From: Muricea muricata | Taxonomy: Eukaryota; Cnidaria; Anthozoa; Malacalcyonacea; Plexauridae | NCBI GenBank assembly: GCA_963855995.1 | Contig: OY979716.1 | Location: forward strand, 24,046,283-24,110,282 | Direction: 5' to 3' | Length of the DNA: 64,000 nucleotides | In this document: one piece after another, positions 59,201-64,000 of the stretch | Numbering within the stretch: position 1 is the stretch's first letter | How the letters are laid out: every line of letters begins with the position of its first letter | Translations under genes and position numbers: made by a program | The notes under the pieces: generated by a model | Seen by the model: the letters and a program-made list of their open reading frames with translations, nothing else | What the model was told of the DNA's origin: nothing | Databases searched by the model: none

Positions 59201-60850
59201 CATTGTGGGAAACATGTAGAAAATATTTACTTTCTATTTATATGCATTGAAAATCGCGTAACGTCTATTTGAAATACGTACCCTATGCTACTGAATTGAA
59301 GATGTGATGTTCGTCATGTGAAGTTTAATAATATTTCCCAAACAGCAAATTTAAAAGACATTTTATACCTGTACAATTATTCCCGTCTCCACCGAAACCA
59401 ATTTTGCAGCTGCAGTTATATGATCCAGCAGTGTTTGTGCAGGTAGCATTCATGTGGCATTCATTGGTCGAGTCGTTTGAACATTCGTCTATATCTACAA
59501 TAGTGTATTAGATCTTTCAGTGGATGAGAAATACCAGCGTGATTGAGCTGCTGAAGAAAACACTTCTGTCTGAGGACTTCCAAGGATCAATTGCATTGGG
59601 ACATGCTACCATGCACAGCATAGGGAATAGACAGTAGAGGCACTGAATTAAAGTTCGTGTCACTACGCATATTACATTACGCATCTAATTACGAATATGC
59701 CAGCCACTCAATCGCATTTTCTGGCCAATAAACTGCCCTGTTGCGTAGCCTTACTTCCCATTCCATATACTGTGATGCAACGATTGTTAAGGGGGCAAAA
59801 AATAAAAGCTTTAGTCAATAGACGTAAGAGGGCCTTACTCACGCCAGTGTTAAACGATAAATTGCAATGCATTGTGGGGAACATGTAGAAAGTATTTACT
59901 TTCTATTTATATGCATTGAAAATCCCGTAACGTCTATTTAAAATACGTACCCTATGCTACTGAATTGAAGATGTGATGTTCGTCATGTGAAATTTAGTAA
60001 TTTTCCCCAAACAGCAAATTTGAAAGACATTTTATACCTGTACAATTATTCCCATCTCCATCAAAACCAATTTTGCAGTTGCAGTTATATGATCCTGCAG
60101 TGTTTGTGCAGGTAGCATTGATGTGGCATTCATTGGTCGAGTCGTTTGAACATTCGTCTGTATCTACAATAGTGTATTAGATCTTTCAGTGGATGAGAAC
60201 TACCAGCGTGATTGAGCTGCTGAAGAAAACACTCCTATCTGAGGACTTCCAAGGATGGCTTGCAGATGAATTGCATTGGGACATGCTACCATGCACAGCA
60301 TAGGGAATAGACAGTAGGGCCACTCAATTGAAGTTCGTGTCTCTACAAAAATCGCATTACGCATCTCATTCCCATTATGCCAGCCAGTCAATCTCATTTT
60401 TTGGCCAATAAACAGCGCTCTTGGGTAGCCTTACTTCCCATTCTATGTACTGTGATGTAAACATTGGTAAGAGGACTAAAAATTAAAATCTTTAATCAAT
60501 AGACGTTAGAGGGCCTTACTCACCCCAGACGTAAACGATGAATTGCAATTGCAATGCATTGTGGGAAACATGAAGAAAAATTTACTTTGCATTTATATGC
60601 ATTGAAAACCGCATAACGTCCATTTAAAAAAATGTACCTTATGCTAATGAATTAAAGATGTGATATTCGTCATGTAAAATTTAGTATTTTTCCCCAAACA
60701 GCAAATTTGGAACACATTTCATAACTGTACATTTATTCCCGTCTCCATGGAAACCAATTTTGCAGCTGCAGTTATATGATCCTGCAGTGTTTGTGTAGGT
60801 AGCATTGATGTGGCATTCATTGGTCGAGTCGTTTGAACATTCGTCTGCAT
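28905..60850 (-). CDS. multi-exon cbEGF-array/TLDc protein gene (3' part)
   Basis: Gene model assembled from splice phases. Each EGF exon ends with G before a GT donor and starts with AT after an AG acceptor, so joining two gives an Asp codon and a phase 1-1 series. The EGF series can splice to the first TLDc exon (starting TT, giving Val) and that to the second (A|GT, giving Ser). The predicted protein is secreted or cell-surface: a long run of 42-residue calcium-binding EGF domains, then one C-terminal TLDc domain. EGF-TLDc architectures occur in cnidarian proteins as far as I recall. The N-terminus and signal peptide lie outside the window. The TGA in the last exon makes the function of this copy uncertain. 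Confidence 0.65.
29378..30582. mobile_element. hAT-type non-autonomous element (1,205 bp)
   Basis: The ends CAAGGGCGTAGGAAG and (complement) CAGCGGGCGTAAGAAG are inverted. The 8-bp duplication CGCTTAAG is at 29,370-29,377 and 30,583-30,590. Subterminal GGTGCCCTTTTT blocks occur in both halves. About 430 bp belong to this element; the centre is occupied by a nested TTAA-target transposon. Confidence 0.85.
29594..30367. mobile_element. TTAA-target transposon nested in hAT element (774 bp)
   Basis: The ends GGGGGTCCACTACT are inverted, and TTAA flanks at 29,590-29,593 and 30,368-30,371. piggyBac or Kolobok type. No transposase frame is apparent. It inserted after the surrounding hAT element. 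Confidence 0.8.
30604..31056. mobile_element. possible inverted-repeat element
   Basis: AGCGACTTGTGTCACT at 30,604-30,619 is exactly inverted at 31,041-31,056, with weaker similarity inward. No target duplication was found, so this may be a simple inverted repeat. Confidence 0.4.
30825..30981. mobile_element. MITE with GAGAGGTTCAG ends
   Basis: GAGAGGTTCAG at left and CTGAACCTCTC at right, with imperfect inverted similarity for about 40 bp (blocks CCTCTACTGCTACCT and AGGTAGCCATAGTGGTAGAGG). ATTA occurs on both sides. It is nested in the preceding inverted-repeat pair. Confidence 0.6.
31485..32250 (+). pseudogene. 5'-truncated non-LTR retrotransposon (LINE) fragment
   Basis: Reads the C-terminal RT region of Jockey/CR1-like LINEs: [20 protein letters not shown], then after a one-base shift [37 protein letters not shown] and [17 protein letters not shown], followed by stops. 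The 3' region (GCCTATTGGAAGGTCACTTT, then TTGTAAATAG) looks like a LINE 3' UTR. The 5' end is missing, as usual for such copies. Confidence 0.75.
32840..33150. repeat. degenerate tandem repeat (about 45-50 bp)
   Basis: Blocks like CTTTCTATGCGTACTCGATC followed by AACAAAACGGCTGTATA recur four to six times with many differences. Flanking copies of TCTGGCAAGTGG occur near 32,809 and 32,975. Confidence 0.6.
33288..33760. repeat. rearranged exon-like palindrome
   Basis: About 33,290-33,390 is inverted relative to 33,618-33,710 (blocks ACTACATCCATCGTAACA and TGTTACGATGGATGTAGT). In addition, AGGGGTTTCTGCATGTAATG occurs in direct orientation at about 33,410 and 33,722. Within the right arm an ATG frame reads [20 protein letters not shown] and ends near a TTTTCAG. 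The pattern suggests a gene fragment duplicated, inverted and broken. Confidence 0.6.
34200..34395 (-). repeat. diverged copy of the 1.4-1.7 kb repeat
   Basis: The reverse complement aligns with about 1,450-1,640. Shared blocks include AAACAACGCTTTGTTT-like, CTGACACT, TATGCT and AAAAGTTCGAAA. Frames in both copies encode similar peptides ([17 protein letters not shown] here, MLIHEYKPEFQFKKSSK there). No TTAA-type terminus is visible. Confidence 0.55.
34784..35032 (-). CDS. TLDc domain, N-terminal exon
   Basis: The acceptor at 35,033-35,034 (TTTAG) follows a pyrimidine tract. The exon reads [60 protein letters not shown] and [15 protein letters not shown], ending at donor GTAAGT. The RASRDGW, CDGK-PT and FGGY motifs are the signature blocks of the first half of TLDc. 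The phase fits both neighbours. Cysteines in TACWR and SNCDG suggest an extracellular variant rather than the cytosolic oxidation-resistance proteins. Confidence 0.85.
35033..37329. other. intronic/noncoding stretch
   Basis: Lies between the TLDc N-terminal exon and the EGF array. A poly-G run (~35,317-35,330) and a poly-C run (~35,769-35,782) could be tips of a damaged MITE, but I could not match ends or target duplications. No coding exon was recognised. Confidence 0.4.
37330..38320 (+). pseudogene. decayed transposase-like gene with a retained intron
   Basis: Three frames in order read [86 protein letters not shown], and [20 protein letters not shown]. An intron-like 115-bp gap (37,954-38,068, GTATAA...TTTCAAAG) splits the last two. 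The order resembles multi-copy proteins of animal transposons (possibly EnSpm/CACTA-like). That assignment is from memory and uncertain. Frameshifts and stops show it is dead. Confidence 0.5.
38630..39450 (-). pseudogene. reverse-transcriptase relic split by a MITE
   Basis: Minus strand, in order: [36 protein letters not shown], then LPLITSL, catalytic box [43 protein letters not shown] and LGSRE. Beyond the MITE at 38,714-38,929 it continues [21 protein letters not shown] at the active site and the flanking blocks indicate a non-LTR-type RT. The element family was not identified. Multiple shifts and stops. Confidence 0.6.
38714..38929. mobile_element. hAT-type MITE (216 bp) inside RT relic
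   Basis: Begins CAGTGGCGTAG and ends CTACGCTACTG, with target duplication CTCCTCCA at 38,706-38,713 and 38,930-38,937. Inverted arms share TTTAGTCCCGCTATGC. The right terminal segment is duplicated (GACTAAAT...GGGACTACGCTACTG occurs twice). Confidence 0.85.
39808..40066. repeat. left arm of FB2
   Basis: About seven imperfect 19-bp units, then an inner block with ATCATCATTTTTTATC. A direct duplication (GTTTTCATTGTTTGATGATT) follows just inside, near 40,066 and 40,111. Confidence 0.85.
40823..40989. mobile_element. hAT-type MITE (167 bp) inside FB2
   Basis: The ends CAGGGGCCGCCGAAGATCG and (complement) CAGCGGCCGCGGAAGATCG are inverted, with target duplication AGCAAAGC at 40,815-40,822 and 40,990-40,997. 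The long hairpin has a poly-G/poly-C block and ATATTCATATATTC-like sequence, as in the MITE at 11,482. The two are probably related subfamilies. Confidence 0.9.
41090..41830 (-). pseudogene. MULE-like transposase C-terminal relic with SWIM finger
   Basis: The minus strand reads [20 protein letters not shown] and TCSDCP, then after a one-base shift and a stop [20 protein letters not shown]. This makes a C-x-C...C-x-H SWIM zinc finger. The open frame from 41,644 continues to a tail with [46 protein letters not shown] and LRALGL. MULE transposases carry a C-terminal SWIM finger. The catalytic core is absent from the element. Confidence 0.6.
41932..42233. repeat. right arm of FB2
   Basis: Mirror of the left arm with about ten units of CGCGTTTTATCC(T)nC type, longer than the left arm. 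Units vary in T-run length. Confidence 0.85.
42662..44212 (+). pseudogene. Ty3/gypsy relic with internal deletion (gag joined to integrase)
   Basis: A gag frame (43,063-43,344) reads [20 protein letters not shown] and [24 protein letters not shown] knuckles follow at 43,600-43,735 ([14 protein letters not shown] and [14 protein letters not shown]). About 30 bp later the sequence jumps to the integrase end (from ~43,763): [20 protein letters not shown] and [20 protein letters not shown]. Protease, RT, RNase H and the integrase core are missing. The upstream TGTAACAGGCGCAG (42,662) may begin the 5' LTR. No clear 3' LTR was found. Confidence 0.75.
42819..42831 (+). promoter_or_regulatory. gypsy relic primer-binding site (tRNA-Ser type)
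   Basis: TGGCGACGAGGAT is complementary to the 3' end of a eukaryotic tRNA-Ser (ATCCTCGTCG plus CCA, from memory). It lies between the putative 5' LTR and gag. Confidence 0.6.
44213..44825. other. intronic stretch, nothing recognised
   Basis: A fragment near 44,382 (AGTAACATCAAGTTAATG) resembles the presumed gypsy LTR start at 42,672 and may be a remnant of the 3' LTR. No exon was recognised. Confidence 0.3.
44826..44935 (-). pseudogene. damaged cbEGF exon at the 3' end of the array
   Basis: Acceptor AG at 44,936-44,937, then [28 protein letters not shown] and degenerate codons ending TAG (44,826-44,828). The second cysteine is Ser, and the sequence after the fifth cysteine no longer matches. 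Because all neighbouring introns are phase 1, skipping it would keep the frame. Alternatively it could be an alternative terminal exon producing a form without TLDc. Confidence 0.7.
45262..45352. repeat. near-perfect hairpin in EGF gene intron
   Basis: Arms of about 43 bp (TACTTGTTAAGCTTTGTG... and complement CACAAAGCTTAACAAGTA) surround a very short loop. Each includes TAAATTTATTA. It may be a MITE; no target duplication was set. It begins close to where similarity between the two outer introns ends. Confidence 0.8.
45353..46571. other. intron between damaged and first intact EGF exon
   Basis: About 44,940-45,230 is homologous to 60,880-61,180, so both ends of the array keep an older intron type. 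The rest (to 46,560) shows nothing recognised. Confidence 0.5.
46572..46697 (-). CDS. cbEGF exon 1 of array (lowest coordinate)
   Basis: The most diverged intact copy: CHINAKC and [11 protein letters not shown]. Its unit keeps a longer intron (680 bp spacing). Confidence 0.9.
47252..47377 (-). CDS. cbEGF exon 2, alpha type with DIDEC
   Basis: Alpha body ([11 protein letters not shown]) but starts with DIDEC like beta copies, so it is probably a mosaic. The next unit is 669 bp away. Confidence 0.93.
47921..48046 (-). CDS. cbEGF exon 3, alpha type
   Basis: DTDEC...KLGFD. The acceptor is GCAG rather than GTAG. Confidence 0.94.
48600..48725 (-). CDS. cbEGF exon 4, KIGFD variant
   Basis: DTDEC with KIGFD. 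ACT replaces ACC in the NATC block (silent). Confidence 0.94.
49278..49403 (-). CDS. cbEGF exon 5, beta type
   Basis: [24 protein letters not shown]. Gly replaces the Asp of alpha after GF. Confidence 0.94.
49947..50072 (-). CDS. cbEGF exon 6, alpha type
   Basis: Starts the second 2.03-kb trimer. Apart from the acceptor context it equals exon 3. Confidence 0.94.
50626..50751 (-). CDS. cbEGF exon 7, alpha type
   Basis: KLGFD with the silent ACT change seen in exon 4: an alpha/exon-4 mosaic. Confidence 0.94.
51305..51430 (-). CDS. cbEGF exon 8, beta type
   Basis: Equivalent to exon 5 one trimer earlier (2,027 bp offset). Confidence 0.94.
51974..52099 (-). CDS. cbEGF exon 9, alpha type
   Basis: Has its 4,032-bp-offset twin at 56,006. 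Confidence 0.94.
52653..52778 (-). CDS. cbEGF exon 10, alpha type
   Basis: Twin at 56,685 (4,032 bp). Confidence 0.94.
53332..53457 (-). CDS. cbEGF exon 11, beta type
   Basis: Twin at 57,364 (4,032 bp). Flanking intron variant AAATTTAAAAAACATT. Confidence 0.94.
54000..54125 (-). CDS. cbEGF exon 12, beta type
   Basis: Twin at 58,032. Flanking intron variant AAATTTAAAAGACATT. Confidence 0.94.
54669..54794 (-). CDS. cbEGF exon 13, gamma type
   Basis: [16 protein letters not shown] with GAT and GGG codon changes. Twins at 58,701 and 60,038. Confidence 0.94.
55337..55462 (-). CDS. cbEGF exon 14, beta type
   Basis: Twin at 59,369. Confidence 0.94.
56006..56131 (-). CDS. cbEGF exon 15, alpha type
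   Basis: Twin at 51,974. Confidence 0.94.
56685..56810 (-). CDS. cbEGF exon 16, alpha type
   Basis: Twin at 52,653. Its neighbouring intron has one private change (GGAGCTGG for GGTGCTGG). Confidence 0.94.
57364..57489 (-). CDS. cbEGF exon 17, beta type
   Basis: Twin at 53,332. Confidence 0.94.
58032..58157 (-). CDS. cbEGF exon 18, beta type
   Basis: Twin at 54,000. Confidence 0.94.
58701..58826 (-). CDS. cbEGF exon 19, gamma type
   Basis: Twin at 54,669. Lies one dimer (1,337 bp) from 60,038. Confidence 0.94.
59369..59494 (-). CDS. cbEGF exon 20, beta type
   Basis: Twin at 55,337. Also 1,337 bp from 58,032. Confidence 0.94.
60038..60163 (-). CDS. cbEGF exon 21, gamma type
   Basis: The last intact copy. 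The intron on its higher-coordinate side is more diverged (687 bp spacing). Confidence 0.94.
60725..60850 (-). pseudogene. damaged cbEGF exon at the 5' end of the array
   Basis: DADEC start, then the third cysteine is Tyr (NATYTNT). The donor reads CAG|TT instead of CAG|GT. The end reads FHGDGNKCT. Loss of a disulphide cysteine plus loss of the donor suggests it is skipped; its phase symmetry would keep the frame. Confidence 0.8.
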
Positions 60851-61172
60851 CTACCATGGTGTGTTAGTTCTATCAGCTTGATAGGCTATAGCAAAACCCA
60901 CACTTTTCCGATAACATAGAAACCAGTTTGTGCGAAACGCAATTCATGATTTGAAACAAGGGTCTTTTAGTTCATTTGTATTGGAGACACTGCATGATGG
61001 TGGCCTTAAACCTGCTATGAAGTGGATAACGTTGACCAGAAGGTCTAAGTAACAATATAAATCAGTTCATCTCCCAGTATTTTAGTTAATATTCACAAAA
61101 GCAGTCGTGATGAGGATATTTTTAACATCTGAATGATTACTCTTATACTGGTTCGCAATTGTAAGAACCTTG
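60851..61172. other. older-type intron beyond the array
   Basis: Homologous to 44,940-45,230 (shared GTTTGTGCGAAACGCA, TTCATGATTTGAAACAA, AGAACCTTGTGT). The similarity stops at about 61,172, where the gypsy LTR is thought to start. Confidence 0.6.
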
Positions 61173-61900
61173 TGTTAAACGACCCTCTTCTTCGTTTTCT
61201 TTACTTTATTAGTCCACGGGATCGTCGGGCCGTTAGGGGGACAGCTTCAATCATTAACCCAAGATAACATACATGTAAGACCAATTTTCAATATCTTGTA
61301 TTATTTATTATATACTTCATCTATTTCATCGTTCTTTCGTTAACTCTTCAACTATTATGCTACACTGTCATACTATATCTAATTCGTGCGTGCAATCGTT
61401 TTTTATCCCCTCTGTGCTACAATGTTTCTTTGTTTATTGTCTGGTGCCGATCAATGGTTCATTGTGCGTGCTACGTGCGTGCGCATATGATAATTATATT
61501 AAACGGTGTACTGTTGCAATTACTGTATTACATATCTCCCTTCTTTAGTTGAAAACCTCCTGGTTTTCATTAAAACATAGCTAGAAAGTTCCACCATAAA
61601 GTGTTTATCCTTTTCTCTTCAGCCAGAATATTGCACTTTCTCTAACTTCTTGTATAATGCTCGTGATGGTACTGTTGATCTTCATTTGTTCGTTATCTGT
61701 TCTTGATCATATAATATCTGCAGGTGCGGACAAATACTATCCCTAGTTCGCAAGACATGCCGACGAAGACAAGAACCGGAAAGATGGACAATGACGTATT
61801 TGGTTGTGTCATGGGCGGGACATAACAACAAAACATAACAACAAAACTACAGACTGATTATTACTGTACACAAATGAACAAGGACAATACACTCTCACCA
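61173..61900 (-). repeat. putative 3' LTR of Ty3/gypsy element
   Basis: On the plus strand it starts TGTTAAACGACCC, exactly where intron similarity to 45,226 ends, and finishes CTCTCACCA. In element orientation it would begin TGGTGAGAGTG and end TTTAACA, about 728 bp. The other LTR lies outside the window, so identity cannot be tested. Confidence 0.45.
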
Positions 61901-61910
61901 TTCTCTTTCC
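61901..61910 (-). other. putative gypsy polypurine tract
   Basis: In element orientation GGAAAGAGAA lies directly before the proposed LTR start TGG. Confidence 0.45.
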
Positions 61911-62113
61911 ACAAATGACAAACAGATCATACCGTAATCACTACAATATCATAACTATTATGTGTCACTCCGGCGGAGAACGGGAAAAAATCGAGCTAAA
62001 TTATTCGTCGAGTGGGAAAAAAAAGTCGCATCGACAATAAAAAGCGCGAACACCCTACAATTTTGGTCAAAAGATCCGAACAGTGAAAGCATAGAATTGT
62101 CAATTTGTCGTTG
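61911..62113 (-). other. gypsy 3' untranslated region
   Basis: Between the pol stop and the purine tract. No coding content. Confidence 0.5.
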
Positions 62114-64000
62114 CTAATTGTTGTTTGTTTGTACAACGTCCGTCTCGTCGACCCATGAATTATGTTCGGGACCATACCCTTCCCACTTAACTAGAATTTG
62201 TTTCTTACCCTTGCGTGTGCGGTGTTTAAGTACTTGTTCGATATTATACAAAGTATCTGGTGAATCTGGTGTGTCTGAGGCGGCTGGCTCATGTTGGGCG
62301 TCCCGTGTGTGTTGCATGGGGTGGTAATCACTAAAGCTATCGGCAGGTAACTCTTCATCTGGAATAGCATGATCGGAATTAGATGGCGTTCCCTCGAGTG
62401 TGTTACTTGGGCGCAGGTCAGGACTAAAATATGGTTTGATCCGGTTTGCGTGCACGGTGACAGACACGAGGCGGTTGTCGCATGTTCGTAATTTGTAATG
62501 GACAGGAGAGCATTTTTTGACAATGCGATATGGTCCGTGCCAATGGTGCATGAGTTTACGCGACAATCCTTTCTTTGTTTTCGGTGTGTAAACCCATACT
62601 TTATCACCAATCATGAACTTGGGGTCACGAGCAGAGCGGTCATAAATCTCTTTCATCTTCTGCTGAGCACGTTGAATGTTTTCGCGAGCAATAGCATGGG
62701 TTTCTTCTATAGTTTGTACGATGCGTGCACGATGTTCGTGTATCGAGTTCGACTCATTTCGTCGAGGTAAAAGGCTGACATCTACAGGTAGTCGAGGTTC
62801 GCGACCATAAAGAAGAAAGAAAGGACTCTCACCAGTTGTATCGTGAGGACTAACGCGGTATGCAAAAAGGATTGCTGCTAAGTGGCTGTCTTTTTGGTCA
62901 CTACTAACGTACATAGATATGGACTGGCAGAGGGTGTGGTTGAAGCGTTCAACAATACCGTCTGTTTGAGGATGGTACGCAGTCGTGTTTACTTTCTTTG
63001 TGTTAAGTAGATCGCATACTGACCGTACTAAAGTAGAGAGAAAGTTAGTTCCTCTGTCGGAAAGAAGAGTCCGCGGAGCCCCATGACGTGCCAGACTCTT
63101 CTCCACGAGAAGGTTCGCGATAGTTCGAGCGTCGATATTTGGAACAGCAAATGCTTCAGGCCACCGAGTTAAATATTCAGTGAAGACGACAACGTAGCGG
63201 TTTCCGGCGTTGGAACAGGGAAAGGCCCCTAAACAGTCGACAGCAACACGATCGAAAGCATTATCTACAGGTATAGGGAGAAGTGGTGCGCGATGACGAT
63301 TGGGAGGCGACTTTTTCATGGCACAATCAACACAACTCTTACACCATCGATCGATATCTCGAAACACGTTTCTCCAGTAGTAGCGCGTACGGATCTTAGC
63401 GTAAGTTTTCTGAGGTCCAAGGTGACCAGCGATAATATCATCGTGAGCCCAGGCTAGAATTTCATGTTTTAATGCCTCAGGAACAACTAGTTGTGGATAA
63501 ACTGCTTGCGGTCTACGCCTACGAGGTGTCCAAAGCGAGAAAAGTAGGCCGTTGTCATCTAGGTAAAATTTGTCACCCTGTAAAAGGAAGGAACGTGCCT
63601 TATTCGGATTGGCTGGCAGCTGCTGTGTTTCAATATAGGAAATAAGATCAGCGAGCTCAGTGTCGTTTCGTTGAAAATCACGAATCCGGTCAACTGGGAC
63701 GCCAGAGTTGTGGTATAACAACGACGAGACAGTGCATCAGCGTCTGAGTTCTCGCTTCCCGCTTTGTAAACAATAGTGAAATCGTACTGCTGGATAAACA
63801 GGGCCCAACGTGCTAAGCGACCATTGGGATCCTTGATGGACATTAGCCAACGAAGCGCATTATGATCAGTATAAATGGTAAATTTCTGACCATAAAGGTA
63901 ATTACAAAATTTCTTGATTCCTTCAACTACGGCGAGTGCCTCTAGTTCAGTAGTGCTGTAATTACGTTCGGCAGGATTCAGATCCCGTCCACCATAAGCT
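62114..64000 (-). CDS. Ty3/gypsy chromovirus-type pol, 3' part (frameshifted, cut by window end)
   Basis: From the window edge: RNase H (NYSTTELEALAVVEGIKKF, YTDHNALRW), tether DADALSRR, then a one-base shift at about 63,720 into a 535-codon frame. That frame has an HHCC zinc domain (HLGPQKTYAKIR through CKSCVDC), integrase core Asp in VAVDCLG, Asp in LLSDRGTNF and Glu in DGIVERFNH, and a GPYRIVKK-type C-terminal domain. It ends in a chromodomain, YNIEQVLKHRTRKGKKQILV then KWEGYGPEHNSWVDE. The chromodomain places it among chromoviruses and is known to guide integration to chromatin marks. Protease and RT lie outside. Apart from the shift it looks intact and fairly young. Confidence 0.93.

Larger units (their letters stand above)
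46572..60163 (-). repeat. tandem array of 21 intact cbEGF exon-intron units
   Basis: Units of 668-680 bp each hold one 126-nt exon and a roughly 543-553 bp intron. Exon starts (plus coordinates): 46572, 47252, 47921, 48600, 49278, 49947, 50626, 51305, 51974, 52653, 53332, 54000, 54669, 55337, 56006, 56685, 57364, 58032, 58701, 59369, 60038. Every exon keeps GT and AG sites, six cysteines and DxDEC. Exon types: alpha (KLGFD), beta ([17 protein letters not shown]) and gamma (KIGFD, GGGAAT with CCCATC change). Introns with 668-669 spacing lack 11 bp (the longer form has GATGGTTTGCAGATCAATT where the short one has GATCAATT). Introns are as similar as exons, showing recent unequal exchange or conversion. 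Confidence 0.95.

Noticed and set aside
46572-60163. Regularly spaced repeats as a CRISPR-like or satellite array
   Set aside because: Units are about 670 bp with spliced coding exons and splice sites; this is a duplicated exon array.
62191-62610. Minus-strand 139-codon frame
   Set aside because: Out-of-frame shadow of the gypsy integrase/chromodomain reading frame.

Overview
The window is metazoan nuclear DNA: AT-rich, intron-bearing and densely filled with transposable elements. It contains no bacterial operons and no rRNA or tRNA gene that I could recognise. The host gene pairs calcium-binding EGF domains with a TLDc domain, and the TE mix is copia, DIRS, BEL, gypsy, MULE foldbacks and hAT MITEs. 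From memory, this combination fits a marine invertebrate, most likely a cnidarian. That assignment is an inference.

Main host gene (minus strand, about 28.9 to beyond 60.9 kb). A tandem array of 126-nt phase 1-1 exons, each encoding one six-cysteine calcium-binding EGF domain, runs from 46,572 to 60,163 with 21 intact copies. A damaged copy flanks each end (44,826-44,935 and 60,725-60,850). Further along the transcript, two exons (34,784-35,032 and 28,905-29,248) encode the two halves of a TLDc domain. Their splice phases match each other and the EGF exons, so one gene can be read as ...cbEGF(n)-TLDc. The EGF exons are duplicated together with their introns as 668-679 bp units, which form 2.03-kb trimers and a 4,032-bp hexamer. 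The TLDc terminal exon carries an in-frame TGA and an internal duplication. A Ty3/gypsy chromovirus-type element (61.2 kb to the window end) appears to sit in the intron upstream of the array.

0-12.5 kb: noncoding DNA with small DNA transposons. These are TTAA-target elements, a mariner-type MITE, a hAT MITE, and a 1.6-kb MULE-type foldback element with minisatellite arms and a 9-bp target duplication. There is also an unrecognised two-part minus-strand gene candidate (10.3-11.2 kb) and a BEL/Pao relic.

12.75-23.5 kb: a decayed DIRS-type tyrosine-recombinase retrotransposon (gag, RT, RNase H, recombinase, inverted termini). Its RT was split by a very young, intact Ty1/copia element (14,949-19,475) with identical LTRs. 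Its recombinase was split by an unidentified 1.16-kb segment.

23.7-28.9 kb: a dispersed repeat that matches 5.5 kb, with a MITE inside it, followed by a long stretch with little recognisable content. 29.3-34.8 kb, the intron between the TLDc exons: a hAT element with a nested TTAA element, other inverted-repeat elements, a LINE 3' fragment, a degenerate minisatellite and a rearranged exon-like palindrome.

37.3-44.2 kb: a decayed transposase-like gene with a retained intron, a reverse-transcriptase relic split by a hAT MITE, a second MULE-type foldback (2.4 kb) carrying SWIM-finger transposase remains, and a gypsy relic whose middle has been deleted. All calls come from reading motifs by eye; no database search was run.
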